From positions 1 through 64,000 of the forward strand of contig CAVRAZ010000007.1 of the NCBI GenBank assembly GCA_963719135.1: 64,000 nt of DNA. The letters are read 5' to 3'. Every line of letters starts with the position of its first letter. Position 1 is the stretch's first letter. This DNA comes from CAVRAZ01 sp963719135 (GTDB lineage Bacteria > Pseudomonadota > Gammaproteobacteria > DSM-19610). The translations under genes were made by a program, and so were the position numbers. The notes under the pieces are model-generated. The model was not told the DNA's origin and ran no database searches. It worked only from the letters and a program-made list of their open reading frames with translations. Below are positions 1 to 8,698 of this stretch, piece after piece.

Positions 1-259
1 CCTCTTCGATGAGATGGGTGAGCAACGCCTTAACCGGCTGCCTGGCAAGTTCTGGATCCTCGTAGCGACGACGGATGATCTCCCCGCCGAGCATCCAGAG
101 ATGATCACGCTGCCGGGCACGGGTCTTGTCGGCAAGTGGCTGGTGCAGGAGGTCAATCAGGAAGGGCTTGAGATGCTCCACAATGTCTTGGCCTATTGGC
201 ACGTCGCCTGTTTCGTGGTACCAAGACTGAGGCCAGTTCGCCAGGTCCAGGCAACGCTG
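1..259 (-). CDS. Hypothetical protein fragment, open at the window edge
   Basis: On the minus strand the frame is open from the in-frame stop at 260-262 to the first base of the window, giving about 86 residues without a stop. The translation looks like real protein (residues such as WYHETGDVPIG, then PFLIDLLHQPLADKTRARQ and GGEIIRRRYEDPEL) and contains no low-complexity shadow pattern. I do not recognise the family. No convincing ATG start is present before the upstream stop, so the N-terminus is probably lost or frameshifted. It lies back to back with an ISL3 transposase remnant, so it may be a gene cut by that element. Function unknown. Confidence 0.35.
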
Positions 260-322
260 CTAAGGGCAGCCGCTGCCTCCGGGATAATGGCAGGTTTGCT
301 AACTCTCCTGTGCGTGCTACCC

Positions 323-767
323 ATGTTGCTGACCCGTCTGCTCAATGCCTGTCACCACTTTCCCAGCTTTGTCTATGAAGCCGCCCGGCGCGATGAAATC
401 ACCCAGACCATCGAAGTCAATGTTCGCCCCCGGCGCGGCTCCAGGCCGCCTTGCTCGGGCTGTGGTCAATCCGCTCCGGGCTATGACACCCAGCCCTTGA
501 GCGGCGCCTCGCGTTCATCCCGATCTGGGGTTTCGCCGTGGTGTTACGCTACCGCATGCGGCGGGTGCAGTGCAGGGCCTGCGGGGTCAAGGTGGAGGCG
601 GTGCCCTGGGGGATCGGCAAGCATACCCTGACCCGCGCCTACCTGCTGTATCGGGCCCACTGGGCGAAGAACCTCTCCTGGAAAGAGACGGCGCAAAGTT
701 TTCATAGCTCCTGGGAGAAAGTCTGCCAAGCGCGGGGAGTCCTTCGATTGGAACCGTTGCTATGACA
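323..767 (+). pseudogene. ISL3-family transposase, N-terminal fragment with frameshift
   Basis: The first frame from the ATG at 323 gives the N-terminus of an ISL3 transposase (LLNACHHFPSFVYEAARRDE, then a CSGCG half of the zinc-binding motif). Around 500-505 the reading frame shifts by one base. The protein continues in the second frame as RRLAFIPIWGFAVVLRYRMR, then CRACGVKVEAVPWG and WAKNLSWKETAQSF. This is the zf-ISL3 zinc finger followed by the start of the helix-turn-helix region. Only about 145 of the usual roughly 400 residues remain and the whole DDE catalytic domain is missing. It is therefore a dead remnant marking the left edge of the mobile-element-rich region. Confidence 0.75.
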
Positions 768-1063
768 AATGCCTTGCTGAGGAGCCGAAGACGTGAACCA
801 TCACCCCTCCTGTCCTGCCACAGGTTCGCCTGACGCGTTGCCGGTTACTGGGTGGGCATGATGGGGAGCGGACCTTGTCAGCCAAGGTGACATACGGGGA
901 GCAAGTGGATAAGCTTGTGGCGGAGCGCGTGGTGGAGTTGACCAAGGCGAGGGCCAGCGGGCAAGCAGCGCATGAGGTGCTGGTGGGCTCACCGTGCCTC
1001 AAGGCTCTTCGAACGTCTACAATACCAATAAACAGACCTCGATATGATTGATGGGGTAACGCT
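768..1063. other. Gap without a recognised gene
   Basis: About 300 bases between the ISL3 remnant and the Sel1-like gene. The plus strand from about 823 to 1050 has an open frame with protein-like composition (VTYGEQVDKLVAERVVELTK), but it has no start codon, no recognisable family and ends at a stop just before the next gene. It may be the tail of a gene removed by the ISL3 rearrangement. Confidence 0.3.
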
Positions 1064-1551
1064 GTGAACAAGAAGGTTGCACCCGCTCTTTTCCTTGGGT
1101 TCGTATTGTTGGCCGGTGGCAACTCGGTGTGGGGCGGCTATGAGGAAGGTCACGCAGCGTTCCAGCGCGGCGATTATGAGACTGCGTTGGAGGAGTTTCG
1201 TCCGCTAGCGGCTCAAGGCGACCCGTTTGTCCAGTTCGTGCTGGGGGCATGTATGCCAACGGACTCGGGGTTCCGCAAGACTACAGAGAAGCGGTGAAGT
1301 GGTTCAGGAAGTCTGCCCAACATGGTGATACCCACTCCCAATTCAATCTGGCGCTCTTGTACAGGAATGGGGACGGCGTGCCTCAGGATTATGTGTCGGC
1401 CTACGCATGGTGGAATACTGCGGTGGCGCAGGGCGATGAGGGCTCACAAAAGAATCGCGACACCATCATTAAGCAGATGACCCCCGCCCAGATAGAGAAG
1501 GCGCAGGAGCTGTCGAAAGAGTACTACAAGAAGTACGTCCTGTGTCAGTGA
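1064..1551 (+). pseudogene. Secreted Sel1-like repeat protein, one frameshift
   Basis: The gene starts with a clear signal peptide (MNKKVAPALFLGFVLLAGG) after position 1064 and runs into a tetratricopeptide-like Sel1 unit (HAAFQRGDYETALEEFRPLA, then QGDPFVQFVLGA). At about 1247 one base is missing: the expected LGAMYANGLGVPQDY is split between two frames. The second frame carries two more Sel1 repeats (YREAVKWFRKSAQHGDTHSQ and NGDGVPQDYVSAYAWWNTAV) and ends at 1551. Sel1 repeat proteins act as adaptor scaffolds, often in the periplasm. If the missing base is a sequencing error, this is an intact protein of about 160 residues; otherwise it is a pseudogene. Confidence 0.75.
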
Positions 1552-1558
1552 TCACCCC

Positions 1559-1655
1559 AATCGAGCCATTCCGGGATCGCCTTATTGGAGCCACCCTGGG
1601 ATCGGTCTAATCGAGCCACGTCAGGATCGCCCTAATCGGGCCACCCCGGCGCCGG
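1559..1655. repeat. Four tandem 25-bp direct repeats
   Basis: Directly after the Sel1-like gene there are three full and one nearly full copy of a 25-bp unit of the form AATCGAGCCA-N5-GGATCGCCY. The phase is exact over about 97 bases. Multiple short repeats of this type occur at the ends of IS21-family elements, but no IS21 transposase gene is visible next to them, so that link is only a suggestion. Confidence 0.7.
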
Positions 1656-1790
1656 TTTTCTCTTCCAACTTACCGAGTCACCTCCCGTATCGGAATAACA
1701 GTCCGCCGCCCCCTTTTTGCAGCCTTGCCGTGGAGGGTTACAGTTGTATCATGCCGATGAACCGTCTTGAGCCACCAGTCGCCTGATCGC

Positions 1791-2715
1791 ATGATCCATC
1801 GGGTCACCAGCCTCTTTCCCCTCTGGGCCGTACTGTTCTCGGCGCTCGCGTACGGGATGCCGTGGCTGTTTGCGGGACTGAAGCCGGCGATCGTCCCGCT
1901 GCTGGGCGTGGTGATGTTCGGCATGGGGATGACGTTGACCTGGAGCAACTTCGCCGAGGTGCTGAAAAGACCGGGTGTCGTGGGACTGGGCGTGTTTCTG
2001 CAGTATCTGGTGATGCCGCTGGCGGCCTGGCTGGTGGCCAGGCTGCTGGGTCTGCCGCCCTACCTGATGGCGGGCCTGGTGCTGGTCGGGGCCTGCCCCG
2101 GCGGTACGGCGTCGAACGTGGTCTGTTATCTGGCACGGGGCGATGTCGCACTCTCGATCACCCTCACCACCGCCTCCACGCTGCTGGCGATCGTCATGAC
2201 GCCGCTGCTCACCTGGCTCTACGTCGGCCAGCAGGTGCCGGTGCCCGTGCAGAGCATGCTCTGGTCGATCTTCCGGATCGTGCTGCTGCCGGTGTCACTG
2301 GGGGTGCTGACCAACCGTCTGCTGGGCGGGCGGTTGCACAGCGTCAAACCCCTGTTTCCCCTGTTGTCGGTGCTGGCGATCGTGGTCATCATCGCCATTG
2401 TCGTGGCCCTCAACCGGGGCAATCTCGCCACCATGGGCGCCGCCGTGGCGCTGGCGGTGATTCTGCACAATCTGCTCGGCCTGGCCTGCGGCTATGGGTT
2501 GCCGCGCTTGCTCGGACTCGAGGAACGCATCTGCCGGACCCTGGCCATCGAGGTGGGGATGCAGAACTCCGGGCTGGGCGTGGCGCTTGCCGTGAAATAC
2601 TTCTCCGCCGCCGCAGCGCTTCCCGGTGCGCTGTTCTCCATCTGGCACAACCTCTCCCGGGTCGATGCTGGCGGGGTACTGGTCGCGGTCCAACCGTCAA
2701 ACGGAGCCGGCCTGA
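1791..2715 (+). pseudogene. BASS-family (bile acid:sodium symporter-like) transporter, copy 1, frameshifted
   Basis: This encodes a multi-pass membrane protein of the BASS family, whose members take up bile acids, pyruvate, pantothenate or other organic anions with sodium. The translation from ATG 1791 has the expected ten or so hydrophobic segments and the family signature GLVLVGACPGGTASNVVCYL at about residues 95-115. It also has the second conserved stretch EVGMQNSGLGVALA near residue 262. One extra C at about 2659 (CTCTCCCGGG against CTCTCCGGG in copy 2) shifts the frame near the C-terminus, so the last roughly 20 residues are wrong. The substrate cannot be told from sequence. Confidence 0.8.
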
Positions 2716-2840
2716 GCCATGCACGCGTTCCCGGAAAAGAGATCCTCCACCCGCTTGCACAGGTACGGCTTCCGGGAACACCGGCTTCGCTGGGCGGGCG
2801 AGATACCGATCGACTGCCATCCCGGTGGGAGTCGCTTCCA

Positions 2841-4147
2841 ATGACCACGCCGGGGCGGGGACTCGGCTACTGGGAGGTGACCTCGATCGGCGTCGGTGAA
2901 ATGGTCGGTGGCGGCATCTTCGCCGTGCTCGGCCTGTCCGTGCACCTGGCGCAGGGCGGCGCGCCGCTGGCGTTCCTGATCGCGGGCATCGTCGCGCTCG
3001 TGACCGCCTATTCCTACGTCCAGCTTTCCGTTACGTTTCCGAGTCAGGGCGGCACGGTCTCGTTTCTCGACCGCGCCTTTGGCCCTGGAGTCGTGACGGG
3101 AAGCCTGAATATCCTGCTCTGGATCAGCTACATGGTGATGCTGTCGCTCTACGCCTATGGCTTCGGCAGCTATGGCGCCTCACTGTTTCCGGCCGAATCG
3201 CAGGGGCTGTGGAAACACCTGCTGATCACGGCAGCGTGGTTGCGATCAGCGGGCTGAACCTGCTGCGCGCCGGCCTGATCGGCAAGGCCGAGGACTGGAT
3301 CGTGTTGGTCAAGCTGACGATACTGCTGCTGTTCATCGCCGTTGGCATCGGTGGCATCGAGCCCGCCCGCTGGTGCCGGCCACGTGGTCGCCACCCATCC
3401 ATCTGGTCGCCGGTGGCATGATCATTTTTCTCGCTTATGAAGGGTTTGAGCTGATCGCCAACACCGCGCACGACGTGCGGGATCCGCAGCGTACCTTGCC
3501 GCGCGCATTCTATTCCGGGTCGGTTTTGTCATCCTGCTCTACGTGCTGGTGGCCATCGTCACCGTCGGGACATTGCCGGTCGCGCAGATCGTCGGTGCGA
3601 AGGATTACGCACTGGCCGAGGCGGCACGCCCGGCGTTCGGGAAGGCGGGGTTCGTGTTGATCGCGGTGACGGCCATGCTGTCGACCGCATCCGCCATCAA
3701 TGCCACCCTCTACGGCGCGGCGCGACTCAGTTACGTGATCGCCAGCGATGGCGAGCTTCCCGAGCTGCTGGAGCACGGGGTGTGGGGGAGGCCCATCGAG
3801 GGATTGCTGATCACCGCCGCGGTCACGCTTGCCATTGCCAATCTGCTCGACCTGTCCAGCCTGTCGACGATGGGCAGCGCCGGATTCTTGCTGATCTTCG
3901 CCGCTGTGAACGGCGCCAATGTTGTGCTTGCGGAGCGGACGGGCAGCAGGCGCTGGCTGTCGCTGCTCGGCGTCGGGCTTTGCCTGGGGGGCTGGGCACG
4001 CCGCTCTGGCAGACGGCTCAGAGCGGCCCGAACTGGCTCTGGGTGCTGGTGCTCATGTCCGGCGCGGCGCTGGCGGTCGAACTGGCTTTCCGGCTGACCA
4101 CGGGGCGCACGCTGCATATATCACAGCACCCTGACAGCCCGGCCTGA
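2841..4147 (+). pseudogene. APC-superfamily amino acid permease, copy 1, multiple frameshifts
   Basis: The gene starts at ATG 2841 and encodes an APC-type secondary transporter with about 12 membrane segments. The N-terminal TM1 motif (SIGVGEMVGGGIFAVLGLSV) with the unwound GGGIFA segment is intact. Against copy 2 there are single-base losses at about 3229, 3370 and 3519 and a shortened G run at about 3989. The product therefore breaks into four or five frames. The C-terminal end is still readable up to the stop at 4147. It cannot make a working permease as written. Because the losses are mostly in G or C runs, sequencing error is a real alternative to decay. Confidence 0.8.
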
Positions 4148-4200
4148 AAACCCGGCGTGCCCATACCGGCGTCGGTTTTTACAGGAACCGCGGTGGGGCT

Positions 4201-4251
4201 GGTTCCCGGCTGGATTCTCACGAAATACGTGGGTTATGCTTCCTATACTCC
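4201..4251 (+). repeat. oriIS-like terminus, copy A
   Basis: A 51-bp motif that begins GGTTCCC and ends with TTATGCTTCCTATACTCC. It contains a short hairpin (CACG-aaata-CGTG at about 4219-4231). The ending resembles the CTTCCTATACCC end of ISCR origins, as recalled from the literature. Two other 51-bp copies exist in this window at 5324-5374 and 10359-10409. Sequence identity between the two transporter cassettes ends exactly here. Confidence 0.7.
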
Positions 4252-5129
4252 CAGCCGCGCTTTCAGCGGGTCAAGGCGCCCGAGCGGACGGAACTGGAAC
4301 AGTTGGTCCATACCATCAGCGAACGGACTGGGCGCTACCTGGAACGCTGGGACTGCTGGTGCGCGACCTGGACAACAGTTACCTGGTGCTGGAGCCGGCG
4401 GATGAGACCGGGCTGGAAGGTGTGCTGGGCAGTTCCATAACCTACCGCATTGCCGTGGGGCCGCAGCAGGGGCGCAAGGCCTTCTGTCTGCAGAGCCTGC
4501 CGGCGGCGGGCAGCCTGGAAGAAACCAGTGCGTGGGTAGCGAAAGTCGCCGGTTTTTCGCTGCATGCCGGGGTGGCGGCCGCGCGTCATGAACGGCAGAA
4601 GCTGGAGCGGCTGTGCCGCTACATCACCCGCCCGGCCATCGCCGAGCCGCGCCTGTCGCTGACGCCTTCGGGGGCTGTGCGCTATCAGTTGAAGACGCCA
4701 TACCGCGACGGCACCACGCATGTCATCTTCGAGCCGCTGGACTTCATGGCGCGTCTGGCGGCGCTGGTGCCGCGGCCGCGGGTGAATCTGACCCGCTACC
4801 ACGGGGTGTTCGCGCCGAACAGTCCACACCGGGCCTGGGTGACGAAGGCGGGTCGGGGCCGGGGTGCCCAACGCGCAGTGTCGGAGGAGATAGAGGATGA
4901 CACGCCGGCTACCCGCCGGGCGGCGATGACCTGGGCGCAGCGCCTCAAGCGCGTGTTCCGGATCGATGTTGAGACCTGTCAGGCTTGCGGCGGGGCGATG
5001 AAGATCATCGCCAGCATCGAGGATCCGGCGGTGATCGGGAAGATTCTGGCGCATGTGGGGGAGGCGGCGCCGGTCCGTGAGGTTGTGCGGTTGCCGGGGC
5101 CGCGTGCGCCGCCGGACAGTTGGGTTTGA
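4252..5129 (+). pseudogene. IS91/ISCR-family transposase, C-terminal remnant
   Basis: The translation starts inside the transposase (FQRVKAPERTELEQLVHTIS) and continues, after a frameshift at about 4350, as LLVRDLDNSYLVLEPADETG. It then runs through the conserved block FSLHAGVAA, LERLCRYITRP, LKTPYRDGTTHVIFEPLDF and RVNLTRYHGVFAPNS. A C-terminal zinc-like pair (CQACGG) and IIASIEDPAVIGKIL close the protein at 5129. These are hallmarks of the Y2 rolling-circle IS91 family. The N-terminal part, including the catalytic HUH and tyrosine region, is absent. The truncation point is the junction with the oriIS-like motif at 4251, which suggests that another rolling-circle event landed inside the gene. 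Confidence 0.85.
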
Positions 5130-5699
5130 CGGGGCGCGAGCAGGCATTCATGGATTCGCACGGCGAGGCTGCCGGCCCGACAGGGCGGGGCAGGGTGGAC
5201 TGCGGCCAGTGGGTCGGGCCGCAGCTGTTGTGAAGAGAAAAAGGCCGGCGAAAGCCGGTGGCGAGCGGTCTGTAGGCAGCCGGAGCGCGGGGATTCAGGG
5301 GCAGAGATGCTGGTCTGACGGCCGGTTCCCAAGTGGATTCACCCGAAATAGGTGGGTTATGCTTCCTATACTCCCACCTACGATGGCAACAATAGGTTGC
5401 TATACTTTCTATACCCCCATGGCGGAGGAGATCGAGCAGCTGGACGCGCTCTGCGCACCGGCACGTTCGTGCGCAATTCCTGGAGCCGCACGGTAGCCAC
5501 AACGAGGTGCGTGCGTTGGGCTTGCCGCCAGCCTCAGGGTAACAGTGCGCTTGTTTCGCCGGCTCGACGGTCGGTCTCGCTATGGCGTTATCGGCGATTC
5601 GCAGCGCGCGATCGCTCGACTCACTAGAGCTGCTATCTCCGAGATGGTGGCACCGTCGCTCGGTGCTTACATAGTCTGATGCGACGAGGGAGCGCTGCC
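5130..5699. other. Non-coding tail of the IS91/ISCR element and upstream region of the next gene
   Basis: From 5130 to 5374 this is the 3' untranslated end of the rolling-circle element, closed by the oriIS-like motif. From 5375 to 5699 I see a second degenerate terminus at 5394-5418 and no convincing gene. A protein-like scrap (QFLEPHGSHNEVRALGLPP) occurs on the plus strand near 5465-5530 without a start. Confidence 0.5.
5324..5374 (+). repeat. oriIS-like terminus, copy B, downstream of the transposase remnant
   Basis: This is the second copy of the 51-bp motif, at the place where IS91/ISCR elements carry their origin end, about 200 bp after the transposase stop. Its hairpin stem reads CACC...GGTG instead of CACG...CGTG, so both arms changed together and pairing is kept. 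A more degenerate third-generation version, with CTATACTTTCTATACCCCC, follows at 5394-5418. Confidence 0.7.
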
Positions 5700-7226
5700 A
5701 TGAAATCAACTTCGACTTTTTGCCACACGGCCCGGTTCGCCGGCATAAGAATGAGACGCGTCATCGCGCTCGTTGCGGCATGCATCTGGGTTGGAACGTC
5801 TCCGAGCGCTGCGGAGTTCCAGTTGCCCGCCGCGGAGGACGTTACTTCTTTGGCCACGGGGCCGCTCATTGACCTCGACTTCCTGAACATCTCCGGTTCC
5901 ACGGTGCCCGATAAATCGGGGAACGCAAATTACGGTGTGGGGAAGAAGGGGGCCGTCGGGTTGGAAACCAGCTGGAGCCCGAGCACGGCGCTGGACTCCC
6001 AAGGGAATATCGCGGTGGTTTTCGACGGCACGCAGAAGGAACGCATAGAGATCCCGAACCGATCGGGGAGTCTCGACGTTAATCATTACTCCATTCTCGT
6101 GCAGTTCACGTTGAACGAGTCGGTTGATACCGATCCATTACACCAACGCTATGAGCTCATGGAGAAGGCTGGAAGCTTCTGGTTCAACGTGCGCGAAGAC
6201 ACGAATCCGAAGTATCTGCTCCGCACGGGCGCATATTTCAACGGAAAGGCGCATTCGCTCACCGGGGTTCGGGCCATCCCGAACAAGACGCTCACGTGGG
6301 CGATAGCGACCTACGATGGGACGCAACTGAAAACATTCGTCGCCGACGCAGACGGGAGCAATCTTGTCCTCGACAACAGCGGCGCGCGGACCGGCACGGT
6401 GGCCACGGGCGCGACCATCACCGGCATCGACGAGAACCTCGTAGTCGGTGCCAAGCACCGGAAGGGGCATTTCGTGGATGGCACGGGCGGTGAGATTGCG
6501 GAGGGATTTTTCAACGGCACGATATCGCGGTTCATCGTGTTCAACACCGCGCTTACGCAGAGCGAGATCTCTTCGGTAATCTCGGGTGTCCCGGGCGCCA
6601 AGCCGGGCCCCGTTCGGGTGCACTTCTACCAGAAGTCGGTCATGAGCAGCGGCGCCAACCCGACCGTGCCCTACTATGTTTCGTGGGCGCAGGGGACATG
6701 CTCTAGCGGCTCGACGTACAACGTCACCATCACGACCGGCGGGAATTCAACCGTTGTCCACAGTACCGCACTGAGCGCCAGGATCAATCTTGCAGTCGGC
6801 CCCGCCTACACGATCGCAGTCGACTGCGGCTTGGGAAGCAGTTCCACCACGAGCTTGACGTCGACTGGGTACCAGGAGGGCGCCGCCTCCTATACGGGCA
6901 CCTGGCAGAGTACGAGTTTCGCAGGAGCATGGGGAGGCGCGGCCAAGTACACGGGCGCCTTATCGGCGTCCGCGACGTTTCACTGCTCGTCGTGCCGGGC
7001 TCTCGCCTGGGTGACCGACGAGGACTCGGTGCATGGTTCGGCCAGGGTGTACGTCGACGGCGCGCTGAAGGCGACGATCGACACTCAATCGTTGGCGCCG
7101 CGGAACCGCGTTCTCGCCTACAAGTTCGAGTGGGCGACAACCGGCGCTCATACGTTGAAGATCGTGAACGTCGCAACCAGCGGGCATAGACAAATCAGCG
7201 TCGACGGGTTCCTGATCCGGAGATAG
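5700..7226 (+). CDS. Secreted LamG/concanavalin A-like protein
   Basis: This encodes about 508 residues with a signal peptide whose hydrophobic core lies after MRRVIALVAACIW. The ATG at 5700 has a GAGGGAG ribosome site eight bases upstream. An ATG at 5751 would give a more compact signal peptide but has no clear site. Roughly residues 50-300 form a LamG-like jelly-roll, with VVFDGTQKERIEIPN, a repeated NGTISRFIVFNTALTQSEI close and Gly/Asn-rich turns. Residues about 400-508 look like a second beta-sandwich, possibly carbohydrate-binding (ARVYVDGALKATIDTQ, then HTLKIVNVATSGHRQISVDG). It is probably an extracellular ligand-binding or adhesion protein. No catalytic motif is visible. It sits between an IS91 end and an IS3 fragment, so it may have been acquired horizontally. 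Confidence 0.75.
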   Translation: MKSTSTFCHTARFAGIRMRRVIALVAACIWVGTSPSAAEFQLPAAEDVTSLATGPLIDLDFLNISGSTVPDKSGNANYGVGKKGAVGLETSWSPSTALDSQGNIAVVFDGTQKERIEIPNRSGSLDVNHYSILVQFTLNESVDTDPLHQRYELMEKAGSFWFNVREDTNPKYLLRTGAYFNGKAHSLTGVRAIPNKTLTWAIATYDGTQLKTFVADADGSNLVLDNSGARTGTVATGATITGIDENLVVGAKHRKGHFVDGTGGEIAEGFFNGTISRFIVFNTALTQSEISSVISGVPGAKPGPVRVHFYQKSVMSSGANPTVPYYVSWAQGTCSSGSTYNVTITTGGNSTVVHSTALSARINLAVGPAYTIAVDCGLGSSSTTSLTSTGYQEGAASYTGTWQSTSFAGAWGGAAKYTGALSASATFHCSSCRALAWVTDEDSVHGSARVYVDGALKATIDTQSLAPRNRVLAYKFEWATTGAHTLKIVNVATSGHRQISVDGFLIRR

Positions 7227-7421
7227 CTGCTTGTATCATCGGTGAGTGTACTTGAAATATGGCGGATCAAGCACACTAAAGTAGCTTACACTCCCTATCG
7301 TAATTGGCTTCCATTCAAAATGAGCCGCGTCGGCCAACTCTAATGTTGACGAACAATCCAAGGTGCCAGCGAGGCTCATATAAAACGCTGCGCTGATGTA
7401 CGACAGGGGGTTCTACGGGTT

Positions 7422-7630
7422 CTACCCTTTTTCCACGGACGGTTGAGTTAAGAGTAAATCCTTCCTGTTAAGCATTTCCAGTTTCCGCCGTTTCCTTGGA
7501 TTGTGGAACCGCTCGATGTAGTCAAAGATATCGGCCCGTGCCTCGGCACGGGTACGGTACTGACGCCGATTCACGCGCTCGCGCTTGAGCACCCCGAAGA
7601 AGCTCTCGGCCGCCGCGTTGTCGGCGCAAC
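7422..7630 (-). pseudogene. IS3-family transposase OrfB, C-terminal fragment
   Basis: The minus strand encodes the end of an IS3 OrfB integrase: CADNAAAESFFGVLKRE with the DDE glutamate, then ADIFDYIERFHNPRKRRKLE. It stops at 7422. The 5' part of the gene is missing because the transporter cassette copy 2 begins exactly at 7631. About 68 of the usual 270-300 residues remain. The junction shows that the cassette (or the rearrangement that brought it) cut into a resident IS3 element. Confidence 0.8.
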
Positions 7631-7649
7631 CCACCAGTCGCCTGATCGC

Positions 7650-8573
7650 ATGATCCATCGGGTCACCAGCCTCTTTCCCCTCTGGGCCGTACTGTTCTCG
7701 GCGCTCGCGTACGGGATGCCGTGGCTGTTTGCGGGACTGAAGCCGGCGATCGTCCCGCTGCTGGGCGTGGTGATGTTCGGCATGGGGATGACGTTGACCT
7801 GGAGCAACTTCGCCGAGGTGCTGAAAAGACCGGGTGTCGTGGGACTGGGCGTGTTTCTGCAGTATCTGGTGATGCCGCTGGCGGCCTGGCTGGTGGCCAG
7901 GCTGCTGGGTCTGCCGCCCTACCTGATGGCGGGCCTGGTGCTGGTCGGGGCCTGCCCCGGCGGTACGGCGTCGAACGTGGTCTGTTATCTGGCACGGGGC
8001 GATGTCGCACTCTCGATCACCCTCACCACCGCCTCCACGCTGCTGGCGATCGTCATGACGCCGCTGCTCACCTGGCTCTACGTCGGCCAGCAGGTGCCGG
8101 TGCCCGTGCAGAGCATGCTCTGGTCGATCTTCCGGATCGTGCTGCTGCCGGTGTCACTGGGGGTGCTGACCAACCGTCTGCTGGGCGGGCGGTTGCACAG
8201 CGTCAAACCCCTGTTTCCCCTGTTGTCGGTGCTGGCGATCGTGGTCATCATCGCCATTGTCGTGGCCCTCAACCGGGGCAATCTCGCCACCATGGGCGCC
8301 GCCGTGGCGCTGGCGGTGATTCTGCACAATCTGCTCGGCCTGGCCTGCGGCTATGGGTTGCCGCGCTTGCTCGGACTCGAGGACCGCATCTGCCGGACCC
8401 TGGCCATCGAGGTGGGGATGCAGAACTCCGGGCTGGGCGTGGCGCTTGCCGTGAAATACTTCTCCGCCGCCGCAGCGCTTCCCGGTGCGCTGTTCTCCAT
8501 CTGGCACAACCTCTCCGGGTCGATGCTGGCGGGGTACTGGTCGCGGTCCAACCGTCAAACGGAGCCGGCCTGA
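7650..8573 (+). CDS. BASS-family transporter, copy 2, intact
   Basis: From ATG 7650 this is an uninterrupted protein of 307 residues. That is the normal length for bacterial bile acid:sodium symporter-family transporters. It has about ten hydrophobic helices, the core-domain signature GACPGGTASNVVCYLARGDV (about residues 100-120) and EVGMQNSGLGVALAVKYFS (about 262-280). The family moves organic anions across the inner membrane with sodium; close relatives handle pantothenate, pyruvate or bile acids, and I cannot choose between them. An open frame extends upstream to 7503, but that part is the antisense of IS3 OrfB and is not native coding sequence. The downstream APC permease gene begins 125 bp later, so co-transcription is likely. 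Confidence 0.85.
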   Translation: MIHRVTSLFPLWAVLFSALAYGMPWLFAGLKPAIVPLLGVVMFGMGMTLTWSNFAEVLKRPGVVGLGVFLQYLVMPLAAWLVARLLGLPPYLMAGLVLVGACPGGTASNVVCYLARGDVALSITLTTASTLLAIVMTPLLTWLYVGQQVPVPVQSMLWSIFRIVLLPVSLGVLTNRLLGGRLHSVKPLFPLLSVLAIVVIIAIVVALNRGNLATMGAAVALAVILHNLLGLACGYGLPRLLGLEDRICRTLAIEVGMQNSGLGVALAVKYFSAAAALPGALFSIWHNLSGSMLAGYWSRSNRQTEPA

Positions 8574-8698
8574 GCCATGCACGCGTTCCCGGAAAAGAGA
8601 TCCTCCACCCGCTTGCACAGGTACGGCTTCCGGGAACACCGGCTTCGCTGGGCGGGCGAGATACCGATCGACTGCCATCCCGGTGGGAGTCGCTTCCA

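Larger units (their letters stand above)
1772..4251 (+). mobile_element. Transporter cassette, copy 1 (rolling-circle cargo candidate)
   Basis: This block is about 99 percent identical by eye to 7631-10409. It contains a BASS transporter gene and an APC permease gene and ends with the 51-bp oriIS-like motif. Homology to copy 2 starts sharply at CCACCAGTCGCC and stops sharply after CTATACTCC, with unrelated flanks on both sides. Copy 1 has several one-base indels in G/C runs compared with copy 2 but lacks the 292-bp insertion found there. It is followed at once by an IS91/ISCR transposase remnant. I infer that the block moved as cargo of a rolling-circle element. Confidence 0.75.

Noticed and set aside
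7503..7649. Upstream extension of the BASS copy 2 frame
   Set aside because: Those codons are antisense to the IS3 OrfB fragment and lie outside the duplicated block, so ATG 7650 is the real start.
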